From Glycomyces fuscus (GTDB lineage: Bacteria > Actinomycetota > Actinomycetes > Streptosporangiales > Streptosporangiaceae): 64,000 bases of DNA. The stretch's first letter is position 1; every line of letters starts with the position of its first letter. Under the pieces are notes generated by a model. That model had not been told where the DNA came from. It saw only the letters and a list, made by a program, of their open reading frames with translations, and did not search any database. The position numbers and the translations under genes were made by a program. This document shows positions 32,868 through 42,734 of the stretch, one piece after another. The DNA lies in contig NYMS01000060.1 in NCBI GenBank assembly GCA_002529455.1, positions 62,001 to 126,000 of the forward strand, given 5' to 3'.

Positions 32868-34256
32868 CTATCCGGGGACGGGCGGCACGGCCGCGGTGGC
32901 GATGGACTCCAGCGGGACCCGCAGCCAGTTCGGCCGGTTCCTGGCCTCGTACAGCACCTCGTACACGGCCTTGTCGAACTCGAACGCCCGCAGGACCGCC
33001 AGGTGCTTCTCCGGGTCGGCCCCGCCGCCGTCGGCGTAGCCCCGGCAGAACGCCTCCCGGTTGTGCCGCGCCCAGCAGCGGGCCGCCCACTCCAGCCCGG
33101 GGTCGCCCGGGTGCCCGATCAGCAGGTACCCGGCCGCGTAGTCGAAGGAGCGGAGCATCCCCGCCACGTCCCGCAGCGGGCTGGACAGGCGCTGGCGGTC
33201 GCGCACCGGCACGGTGGGCTCGCCCTCGAAGTCCAGCAGCACCCACCCGGACCCGGTCCGGATCGCCTGCCCCAGGTGGTAGTCGCCGTGGATGCGCTGT
33301 ATGGGCAGCGGCTCGTCCACCTCGGAGAAGTCGGCGTAGGCCTCCATCACCCGGGGCGCGTGCTCGGCCAGCTCCGGTACCTCGGCGCTGGCCATCGCCA
33401 GGCGCTCCACCATGGCGTCGGCCATCTCGGCCGCGCCCGTGGGTGTGAGCACGTCCGTGGGCAGGGTCCGGGCCAGCGACCGGTGCACCTCGGCGGTGGT
33501 GCGGCCCAGCCTGGCCGCCTCCCCGGTGAACGCGGACTCGCGCCCGCCCCCCGTCCCCTCCAGCAGGGCGCGCACGTTGGCGGTGGCGAGCACCCACCCG
33601 TCCGTGGCCTGCGGGATGTAGGTCTGGAGCATGGCCAGTGTCGTGGGCGTGGAGTGCCCGGCCAGGTCGGCCTCGATCCACCCGCAGGGCCGGGCCACGT
33701 ACGGGGTCCCCGACAGGGCCATGTTCAGCTCCAGGTCCGGGTTGGGCCCGGGCCAGAGTCTGCGGAAGGTCTTGAGGATGTAGTCCTCGCCGAAGACCAG
33801 CGACGTGTTGGACTGCTCGCCGGTGAGCATCCGCCCGGTCGACCCGGTGCGGATGCTCCCGCCGGGCAGGGTCCGGAAGCGCACCCTGCCGGAGGGCTCG
33901 GCCCCGGTGGGGGCGGCGAACCGCTCCAGCAGCAGCCGGGTCAGCTCCTCGTCGTGGGCGGCGTCGTAGACCACCCTGGGCTTGCCGCCCGCCACCTGGC
34001 ACACGCCGATGGCCACGCGCGCCAGGTCCGGCGGCAGGGAGCGCGGCGGCCGCGATCCCAGCAGGACCTGGTAGCGGGAGCTGCGGCCCCGCTGGCCGGC
34101 CTGGAGGACGAGGACGTTCAGGTCCGGACCGTCGGGACCGGACGTCACCAGCGTGTGCCTGCTCTCGACCCGGATCTGTCGGATGGGGATCCCCTTGCCG
34201 GAGAACCAGCGCTGTCTCGGTAGCCAGACGGCCAGGAGTTCTTCGAGTTGGGACAT
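32868..34256 (-). CDS. pep2: Maltokinase (Pep2/Mak)
   Basis: A 462-aa kinase that phosphorylates maltose to alpha-maltose-1-phosphate with ATP. ATG 34256 is one base after the treS stop and begins with the family sequence MSQLEELLAVWLPRQRWFSGKG. The aminoglycoside-phosphotransferase-like fold is seen in IQRIHGDYHLGQ (catalytic Asp, about 325) and VLLDFEGEP (metal-binding Asp). In many actinobacteria TreS and Mak form a complex; the tight spacing fits this. Its product is the substrate of GlgE, encoded upstream in the same unit. Confidence 0.94.
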   Translation of the reverse strand: MSQLEELLAVWLPRQRWFSGKGIPIRQIRVESRHTLVTSGPDGPDLNVLVLQAGQRGRSSRYQVLLGSRPPRSLPPDLARVAIGVCQVAGGKPRVVYDAAHDEELTRLLLERFAAPTGAEPSGRVRFRTLPGGSIRTGSTGRMLTGEQSNTSLVFGEDYILKTFRRLWPGPNPDLELNMALSGTPYVARPCGWIEADLAGHSTPTTLAMLQTYIPQATDGWVLATANVRALLEGTGGGRESAFTGEAARLGRTTAEVHRSLARTLPTDVLTPTGAAEMADAMVERLAMASAEVPELAEHAPRVMEAYADFSEVDEPLPIQRIHGDYHLGQAIRTGSGWVLLDFEGEPTVPVRDRQRLSSPLRDVAGMLRSFDYAAGYLLIGHPGDPGLEWAARCWARHNREAFCRGYADGGGADPEKHLAVLRAFEFDKAVYEVLYEARNRPNWLRVPLESIATAAVPPVPG

Positions 34257-34257
34257 G

Positions 34258-36306
<2,049 letters not shown>

Positions 36307-36415
36307 CTACTGCTCCCCACCAAGAATGTTCGACGTCGGTTCAACAGGCGTTTCGGACACGGCGGGGCGCCGGCGGAGCGGTTCCGCCGGGCCCCGTGCG
36401 CTTGTTCCGGGGCCG

Positions 36416-38386
36416 CTATCTGCCGTTGACGGTGAACACGTGCGCGGGACCGGCCGCGGGGTCGAGCCGGACGTAGTTGTCCGCGCCCCAGGTGTAGGAA
36501 CGGCCGGTCAGCTCGTCGGTCACCCTGAGCTCCTCCTCCCTTGTGAGGCCGATGGACGGCAGATCCAGGTGCACCGTCGCCTCGCGTGCGTGGTGCGGGT
36601 CGAGGTTGACGACGGCGATCACGGTGTCGTCGGGGTCCTTGGGCCCGGTGCCGGGCCGGTGCTTGGAGAAGCAGAGGATCTCGGGCCGGTCCGCGTGGTG
36701 GAAGCGCAGGTTGCGCAGCTCCCGCAGGGCCGGGTGCTCGCGGCGCAGCCGGTTGAGCAGCGTGAGCAGACCGGTGAGGGTCTCGCCGGAGGCCTCGGCC
36801 GCGGCCCAGTCGCGGGGGCGGTACTGGTACTTCTCCGAGTCGAGGTACTCCTCGCTGCCCGGCTCGGCGGGGGTGTTCTCGCACAGCTCGAAGCCGGAGT
36901 AGACGCCCCAGGTGGGGGAGAGCAGGGCCGCCAGCACCGCGCGGACCGCGAACGCGGGCCGACCGCCGTGCTGGAGGTAGGCGTGCAGGATGTCCGGGGT
37001 GTTGGCGAAGAAGTTGGGACGCAGGTAGTGGGCGGTCTCCCGGCTCAGCTCGGTGAGGTAGTCGGTCAGTTCGTCCTTGCCGTTGCGCCAGGTGAAGTAG
37101 GTGTAGGACTGGTGGAAGCCGACCTTGGCCAGGGTGCGCATCATGGCGGGGCGGGTGAAGGCCTCGGCGAGGAACAGCACGTCGGGGTGCCTGCGGTCGA
37201 CGTCGGCGAGCAGCTTCTCCCAGAAGGCGACCGGCTTGGTGTGCGGGTTGTCCACGCGGAAGATCCGCACGCCGTGACCGATCCAGTGCTCGACCACCCT
37301 CAGGATCTCCGCGTACAGGCCCTTGAAGTCGCGGTCGAAGTTGAGCGGGTAGATGTCCTGGTACTTCTTGGGCGGGTTCTCGGCGTGGGCGATGGAGCCG
37401 TCGGCCCGGGCGGTGAACCACTCGGGGTGCTCGCTGACCCAGGGGTGGTCGGGGGAGCACTGGAGGGCCAGGTCCAGGGCGATCTCCATGCCGTGCTCGC
37501 GGGCCTCGGCGACGAAGGCGTCGAAGTCGGCGAGGGTGCCCAGGTCGGGGTGGACCGCGTCGTGTCCGCCGTCGGCCGACCCGATGGCCCACACCGACCC
37601 GGGGTCGCCGGGGCCCGCGGTCAGGGCGTTGTTGGCGCCCTTGCGGTGGGTGGTGCCGATGGGGTGGATCGGCGGGAGGTAGACCACGTCGAAGCCCATG
37701 TCGGCGATGGCGGGCAGGCGCTTGGCCGCGGTGGCGAGGGTGCCGGAGAGCTCCTGGCCGGGCACCGTGTCGACCTGGGCGCCCTCCGAACGCGGGAAGA
37801 ACTCGTACCAGGAGCCGAACAGCGCGCGCTCGCGGTGGACGGCGACGCTGATGCGCCGGGACCTGGTGATCAGCTCGCGCAGGGGCGCGCGCTCCATCTC
37901 GGCCAGGACCTCCGGGGTGAGTGCCGCCTCGAAGCGCTCCACCGGGGTCATGGAGGTGTCGCGCAGCGCCCTGGCGGCCGCGTTCAGGACGCGGCGGCGC
38001 GGGACGCGGCGCCCGGCGCGGGAGAGCAGGCGGGCCCCCTCCTCCAGGACGAGTTCGGTGTCCTGGCCCAGCGGGAGCTTGACGGCCGCGACGTGGCGCC
38101 AGGTGGCGAAGGGGTCGGTCCACGACTCGACGGCGAACGACCACCTCCCCTCCGAGGGGAGGCTGATCTGGGCCTCGTACCGGTCGGTGCCGGGCGCGTG
38201 CTCGCGCATGGGGACGAGGTCTTCGCGGCGTCCGCGGGGGGAGTAGACGACGACGCCCGCGGCGAGGGAGTCGTGGCCCTCGCGGATCACCGTCGCCCCG
38301 ACGGTGAAGCGTTCACCGGGAACGGCTTTGACCGGTCCGAGGTCGTTCTCTGGAGAGATATCGAGGATGGGCAGGCGTCCGATCAC
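36416..38386 (-). CDS. glgE: Alpha-1,4-glucan:maltose-1-phosphate maltosyltransferase GlgE
   Basis: A 656-aa GH13_3 enzyme that elongates linear alpha-1,4-glucan with maltose units from maltose-1-phosphate. The GTG start gives MIGRLPILDISP. The N-terminal beta domain is followed by the helical insert, then VVYLPPIHPIGTTHRKGANNAL, the nucleophile Asp in RIFRVDNPHTKP (about 377), the acid/base Glu in LFLAEAFTRP (about 406) and GFHQSYTYFTWRN. All are typical of GlgE, the target of GlgE inhibitors in mycobacteria. It is the first gene of the operon. A 737-bp AT-rich region with a CRP-type site lies upstream. Confidence 0.95.
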   Translation of the reverse strand: MIGRLPILDISPENDLGPVKAVPGERFTVGATVIREGHDSLAAGVVVYSPRGRREDLVPMREHAPGTDRYEAQISLPSEGRWSFAVESWTDPFATWRHVAAVKLPLGQDTELVLEEGARLLSRAGRRVPRRRVLNAAARALRDTSMTPVERFEAALTPEVLAEMERAPLRELITRSRRISVAVHRERALFGSWYEFFPRSEGAQVDTVPGQELSGTLATAAKRLPAIADMGFDVVYLPPIHPIGTTHRKGANNALTAGPGDPGSVWAIGSADGGHDAVHPDLGTLADFDAFVAEAREHGMEIALDLALQCSPDHPWVSEHPEWFTARADGSIAHAENPPKKYQDIYPLNFDRDFKGLYAEILRVVEHWIGHGVRIFRVDNPHTKPVAFWEKLLADVDRRHPDVLFLAEAFTRPAMMRTLAKVGFHQSYTYFTWRNGKDELTDYLTELSRETAHYLRPNFFANTPDILHAYLQHGGRPAFAVRAVLAALLSPTWGVYSGFELCENTPAEPGSEEYLDSEKYQYRPRDWAAAEASGETLTGLLTLLNRLRREHPALRELRNLRFHHADRPEILCFSKHRPGTGPKDPDDTVIAVVNLDPHHAREATVHLDLPSIGLTREEELRVTDELTGRSYTWGADNYVRLDPAAGPAHVFTVNGR

Positions 38387-39123
38387 TGGCTACACCGTAA
38401 TTGTCGTGGTTCGGCGTTGCGGAACCGAGCTGTTTTTCGGCAGGCGGAAATAACCGGGAGTTAATCCAGGGCAATGCGGAGTACACGAAGTAACCGGAAC
38501 AGAAACTGTCCGGATTACGGCTTCGGTGCCCTCCGCTGTCTATCGTCAGCCCTCTTGTGGTGTTTGGCGGAGTGCCAGGGCCGAATAATTTATGTGATCC
38601 TCATCACACTGGCTGTGTGTACTAAGAGCTGCTATTTGCCGGGTTTCTGCCGAGTAAACCTCTCAAAACGGTCATAAGGACACACCAGATGCAGGCGCCT
38701 CTGTAGTTGTTTTCCGATGTATTCTGCGGAAATGTCGAAAAACTGATCGGTCATGTTGGGCTGTGTGCCGTGGTGGGTAGGGATGATCGAATGCACTCAC
38801 GAGTTGTGGATCCGTATTCCGGACATCCGCGTGTGACCGAATAGTCGCCTAAGGATCGTTTGTCCCAGATTCGGTCATCTGTGGTTGGTGAAGCCTTCTC
38901 CGTGATCCCGCCCACTGGTGGCGCCGGGCATGTGACGTGCCTGTTTCATGGTGGTTGACGAATTATGTTCGCTCTGCGGGGCTTTGCTTGGCATTGGGAA
39001 AGTTTTTCGCCGACGCACCCGCTCACCCGGTCTGCCCTTTGCGTCCTCCCTGAGACCGTGGTCGATGGAGTTGCCTGCCCGCGTGTCCCGCGGGCGGGGC
39101 GGCACACGGCCGTAGGGGGCGAC
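38387..39123. other. 737-bp AT-rich intergenic region between glgE and the PBP gene
   Basis: This divergent spacer is far less GC-rich than the rest of the window (26 of 60 bases are G/C in 38701-38760). It contains a perfect TGTGA-N6-TCACA site (38593-38608), three direct copies of CGGTCAT (38669, 38748, 38872), an inverted repeat TGACCGAAT/ATTCGGTCA (38834-38842, 38869-38877), an imperfect dyad near 38494-38513 and a lone TTGACG at 38955. A 67-codon plus-strand frame at 38474-38677 has no coding features and no good ribosome site, so it is not called. Confidence 0.7.
38593..38608. promoter_or_regulatory. CRP/GlxR-type binding site
   Basis: TGTGATCCTCATCACA is a perfect match to the TGTGA-N6-TCACA consensus of CRP family regulators, including actinobacterial Crp and GlxR. 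It is centred 214 bp before the glgE start and 523 bp before the PBP start. A cAMP-responsive control of the trehalose/glucan operon is a natural reading, but the direction is not proven. Confidence 0.6.
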
Positions 39124-41835
39124 GTGACGGAGTCCAACCAGCGCCCGCCGCGCGGGCGGTGGCACGAGGCCCCGCGCCGTAGCTGGCGCGGCGCCCTGTC
39201 CCGCGTGCGGGCCGCGGTCCCGGCGACCGCGGGTCCGGGTCTGCGGCGGTGGGCCGAGGCCCTGCGCCAGCGGGTGTCGGATCCGGTCCCGGGCGGGGAC
39301 CGCCGGGAGACGGTCCAGCGCCTGGCGGGGACGAGTGCTGTCGCCGGACTGCTGACGGCGGCACTGGTCATGCCCTGGGTGGGCGGACTCGGGCTCGTGG
39401 CCAGGGACTCCGCGGCGGCCTTCATGGCCCTGCCGAGCGACCTGGCGGTGCCGCGCCCGTCCGAGCGCGTGCTGCTGACCGACGTCGACGGCGAGCCGAT
39501 CGCCGAGGTCGCCGAGCGCGAGCGCGACGTGGTGCCGCTGGACGAGATCAGCCCCTGGGTGCCGGCCGCCCTCATGGCGATCGAGGACGAACGCTTCTAC
39601 GAGCACTCGGGACTGGACCTGCGCGGCACGCTGCGCGCCGCGGTCCGCACCGCGATGGGCAACACCCAGGGCGGGTCCACCATCACCCAGCAGTACGTGA
39701 AGAACCTCCTCATGGAACAGGCCGGCACCGAGGAGGAGCTGGCGAGCGCCAGCGCGCGCACCCTGACCCGCAAGGTGCTGGAGCTGCGCTACGCCATCGA
39801 GTTGGAGGAGAGGCTCACCAAGGACGAGATCATGGAGGGCTACCTCAACCTCGCCTACTTCGGCCAGAACGCGTACGGCATCGAGGTCGCCGCCGAGCGC
39901 TACTTCTCCGTCCCGGCCTCCGAGCTCAACCCCGCGCAGGCCGCCACGATCGTGGCGCTGGTGCGCGCGCCCTCGTACTATGACCCGCTCACCAACCCCG
40001 AGGCCGCCGTCGAGCGCCGCAACCTGGTGCTGGACCGGATGGCCGCCACCGGATACCTGGAGAGCGCGGAGGCGGAGGAGTACAAGGGCCGGGGCCTGGA
40101 GGTGGACGAGACCCCGCGCGGGGGCAGCTGCTTCAACAGCGAGCAGCCGTTCTTCTGCGACTACGCCATGCGGTGGCTGCGCGGCTCCGACGCGCTCGCC
40201 GACACCCAGGAGGAGCGCGACCGGATGCTGGAGCGGGGCGGCCTCACCGTGCGCACCACGCTGGACCTGGACATGCAGGAGGCCGCCCAGGAGGCGGTCG
40301 AGCGGTACGTCCCCCCGGAGGACTCCACCAAGTTCGCCGCCGAGGTCCTGGTGGAGCCCGGCACCGGCCGTGTGCGGGCGATGGCCCAGAACCTGCGCTA
40401 CGGCTTCGACGACGAGCCGGGGGCCACCTCGATCAACCTGTCCGTGGACCACGAGGACGGAGGGTCCCTGGGCTACCAGGCGGGGTCGACGTTCAAGCCC
40501 TTCACCCTGGCCGCCGCCCTGGACTCCGGGCTCAAGTACGGCACCAGCTTCTCCTCGCCCAAGTCCACGACGGTGAGCGGCCTGGAGAACTGCGAGGGCG
40601 GGAGGATGGCGCCCTGGGACGTGCGCAACGCCGGGGAGAGCGACGGCGGCAGGCACAACATGGTCAGCGGGACGAAGGGTTCGGTGAACACCTACTTCGC
40701 CCAGCTCCAGGAACGCGTCGGCCTGTGCGAGACGGCGGAGATGGCCCGGAGCCTGGGCGTCCACCGCGCGGACGGCGAGGACCTGGAGGTGTGGAGCTCC
40801 TTCACCCTGGGCGACCAGGAGGTCTCCCCGCTCACCATGGCCAGCGCCTACGCCGTCTTCGCCTCCCGCGGCACCCACTGCGAGCCGGTCCCCGTGACCT
40901 CGGTCCTCGTCGAGGGCGAGGAGGGCGAGGAGATCGAGGTGGGCACCGACTGCGAGGAGGGCGTGCTGGACACCGAGGTCGCCGACGGCGTCAACCACCT
41001 GCTCCAGCAGACCTTCAAGGGCGGCACCGCCAACGGCCTGGGGATCGGACGCCCTGTGGCGGGCAAGACCGGTACCACCGACAGCGCGGCCTACGCGTGG
41101 TTCGCGGGGTACACCCCGAACCTGGCCGGGACCGTGGTGGTCGGCGACATCCGGGGCGGGGAACAGCACACGCTCCAGGGCGTGACCATCGGCGACCGCT
41201 ACTACGGCATCGTCTACGGAGCCACGCTGCCCGGCCCGATCTGGCAGGCCACCATGCGCGAGGCCGTGGCGGATCTCCCGGAGGAGAAGTTCGCCCCCTC
41301 GCCCAAGGCCTACGGCAGCACCTCGGACAAGCCGTCGGGCGGCGGTGACGACGGCGGTGGTGGGACCGGCGGTGAGGGCTCTGCCGGCGGTGGCGGCGGC
41401 ACCGGTGGTGACGGCGGTGGTACCGGCGACGGAGGTGAAGGCGGTGGCGGCGGTGAGGGCTCTGCCGGCGGTGAGGGCTCTGCCGGCGGTGGAGGCGGTG
41501 AGGGCTCTACCGGTGGCGGCGGTGGCGGCACCGGCGGCGGTGGGGGCTCTACCGGCGGCGGTACCGGTGGCGGTGGTGGAGGCGGCACCGGCGGCGGTGG
41601 CACCGGTGGGGGCGACCCCGGCGGCGGCGGTGGCACCGGTGGGGGCGACCCCGGCGGCGGCGGTACCGGTGGCGGTGGAGGAGGCGGCGGTGGAGGAGGC
41701 GGCGGTGGCGGGGGCACCGGTGGCGGTGGTGGCGGTCCCGGCGGCGGGTCCCCGGGCGGGGACGGCGGCGCGCCCTGGGACGGCGCGCCCCCGCAACCGC
41801 AGATACCCGAGGGCGGCGCCGGGCCCGGAGGCTGA
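39124..41835 (+). CDS. Class A penicillin-binding protein (bifunctional transglycosylase/transpeptidase)
   Basis: A 903-aa PBP that polymerises and cross-links peptidoglycan. GTG 39124 is chosen for the preceding AGGGGGCG and because codon use becomes typical there. A basic cytoplasmic tail of about 70 residues is followed by one membrane helix (AGTSAVAGLLTAALVMPWVGGLGLV). The GT51 domain has EDERFYEHSGLD and QGGSTITQQYVKN. The transpeptidase has SxxK in AGSTFKPFTLA, SxN in KGSVNTYFAQL and KTG in VAGKTGTTDSAAYAWFAGYTP. The last 165 residues are almost pure Gly with Ser, Thr, Glu, Ala, Asp and Pro. The TPP-regulated operon follows. Confidence 0.94.
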   Translation: MTESNQRPPRGRWHEAPRRSWRGALSRVRAAVPATAGPGLRRWAEALRQRVSDPVPGGDRRETVQRLAGTSAVAGLLTAALVMPWVGGLGLVARDSAAAFMALPSDLAVPRPSERVLLTDVDGEPIAEVAERERDVVPLDEISPWVPAALMAIEDERFYEHSGLDLRGTLRAAVRTAMGNTQGGSTITQQYVKNLLMEQAGTEEELASASARTLTRKVLELRYAIELEERLTKDEIMEGYLNLAYFGQNAYGIEVAAERYFSVPASELNPAQAATIVALVRAPSYYDPLTNPEAAVERRNLVLDRMAATGYLESAEAEEYKGRGLEVDETPRGGSCFNSEQPFFCDYAMRWLRGSDALADTQEERDRMLERGGLTVRTTLDLDMQEAAQEAVERYVPPEDSTKFAAEVLVEPGTGRVRAMAQNLRYGFDDEPGATSINLSVDHEDGGSLGYQAGSTFKPFTLAAALDSGLKYGTSFSSPKSTTVSGLENCEGGRMAPWDVRNAGESDGGRHNMVSGTKGSVNTYFAQLQERVGLCETAEMARSLGVHRADGEDLEVWSSFTLGDQEVSPLTMASAYAVFASRGTHCEPVPVTSVLVEGEEGEEIEVGTDCEEGVLDTEVADGVNHLLQQTFKGGTANGLGIGRPVAGKTGTTDSAAYAWFAGYTPNLAGTVVVGDIRGGEQHTLQGVTIGDRYYGIVYGATLPGPIWQATMREAVADLPEEKFAPSPKAYGSTSDKPSGGGDDGGGGTGGEGSAGGGGGTGGDGGGTGDGGEGGGGGEGSAGGEGSAGGGGGEGSTGGGGGGTGGGGGSTGGGTGGGGGGGTGGGGTGGGDPGGGGGTGGGDPGGGGTGGGGGGGGGGGGGGGGTGGGGGGPGGGSPGGDGGAPWDGAPPQPQIPEGGAGPGG
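41338..41760 (+). repeat. Glycine-codon repeat tract in the PBP 3' end
   Basis: Imperfect tandem GGC/GGT repeats with recurring units coding GEGSAGG and GGGDPGGG. The tract is in frame and continuous. It is prone to length changes and assembly errors. Confidence 0.85.
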
Positions 41836-41861
41836 GGCCCCGAGGCGCACTGGGGCGACCC

Positions 41862-41881
41862 GGGAACACCCCGGCGTTCCC
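41862..41881 (+). terminator. Weak hairpin after the PBP gene
   Basis: GGGAAC (41862-41867) pairs with GTTCCC (41876-41881) over an 8-nt loop, just before the TPP riboswitch. Confidence 0.4.
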
Positions 41882-41902
41882 CCGTGTTCATAATGGAGGG
41901 AA

Positions 41903-41993
41903 CCGACAGGGGAGCGCGCGAGCGCTGAGAGTGCGGCACCAGGCCGCAGACCCTTACACACCTGATCTGGGTCATGCCAGCGAAGGAAGTCGT
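41903..41993 (+). ncRNA. TPP (THI-box) riboswitch
   Basis: Contains the conserved 5' CAGGGGAGC (41907-41915), GCTGAGAGTG (41923-41932), then ACCCTTACACACCTGATCTGG (41950-41970) and the closing GCCAGCGAAGGAAG. This is the standard thi-box layout. It lies about 120 nt before the YkoE-like start and shows that the three following genes handle thiamine or its pyrimidine precursor. Confidence 0.92.
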
Positions 41994-42111
41994 AGGAACC
42001 GTCACCGATGGCGTGCTCCCGCGCACCGGGAGGTCCCGGCGCGCGCGGAACACGCCCCGGCGCCGCTCTCGGCCGCCCGGCCCCTCGCATCCCCCGGCGA
42101 AGGGACACCGC

Positions 42112-42732
42112 ATGAAGAAGAACACCTCCACCCCCCAGGGCAGCGGCTTCCGGCGCGACGTCCTCGGCCGGCTGCGGAGCTGGCGCACCGTCGACATCGT
42201 CGTGGCCGCCGTCATCGGCGTCGCGGTCGGCGTGGTCTTCTGGGTGTGGAACATCCTGTGGTCGTTCACGACCCCGCTGTTCGTGGGCTTCCCGCCCGCC
42301 CAGGCCGTCATCTACGGCATGTGGCTGATCTCCGGCGTCCTGGGCGGCCTGATCATCCGCAAGCCCGGCGCGGCCGTGCTCACCGCCATCGCCGCCGCCT
42401 CGGTGTCGGCGCTCCTGGGCACTCAGTGGGGGATCATGGTCATCCTCGACGGGACCCTCCAGGGCATCCTGCCCGAGCTGGTCTTCCTCGCCTTCGGCTA
42501 CCGGCGCTGGGGCATGGGCGTGGCCGTCCTCGCGGCGGCGGCCGCGGGCGTCTCCCCGGCCATCCGCGACAACCTCGCCTACAACGTGACCTGGCCGCTG
42601 TCCTACCAGATCACCTACGGCGTCATCGTCGTGGTCAGCGCCGCCCTCATCGCGGGCGTGGGCGCCCGCCTGCTCACCACCTCCCTGGCCCGCGCCGGGG
42701 CGCTGGCCTCCTTCCCGTCCGCGAGGGGCTGA
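42112..42732 (+). CDS. ykoE: ECF transporter S component, YkoE family (thiamine/HMP)
   Basis: A 206-aa membrane protein with about six helices that binds substrate for an ECF importer. ATG 42112 has GAAGGGA 6 nt upstream and starts MKKNTSTPQG; the longer in-frame form runs into the riboswitch and is excluded. Marks: WRTVDIVVAAVIGVAVGVVFWVWN, ISGVLGGLIIRKPGAAV, GTLQGILPELVFLAFGYRRWG. The YkoE family takes up thiamine or hydroxymethylpyrimidine. The TPP riboswitch upstream and the ATPase and T-component genes downstream agree. Confidence 0.92.
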   Translation: MKKNTSTPQGSGFRRDVLGRLRSWRTVDIVVAAVIGVAVGVVFWVWNILWSFTTPLFVGFPPAQAVIYGMWLISGVLGGLIIRKPGAAVLTAIAAASVSALLGTQWGIMVILDGTLQGILPELVFLAFGYRRWGMGVAVLAAAAAGVSPAIRDNLAYNVTWPLSYQITYGVIVVVSAALIAGVGARLLTTSLARAGALASFPSARG

Positions 42733-42734
42733 CC

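Noticed and set aside
38474..38677. 67-codon frame in the AT-rich island
   Set aside because: Codon use is unlike real genes here, there is no ribosome site and no recognisable domain; it covers the CRP palindrome.
41338..41760. CRISPR-like or mobile repeat
   Set aside because: The units are short, irregular, adjacent and in frame, so it is a coding repeat.
41341..41893. Alternative Ala/Val-rich frame over the PBP glycine tract
   Set aside because: A frame shift of GGC/GGT repeats gives Ala/Val repeats automatically. The glycine frame continues the PBP without interruption.
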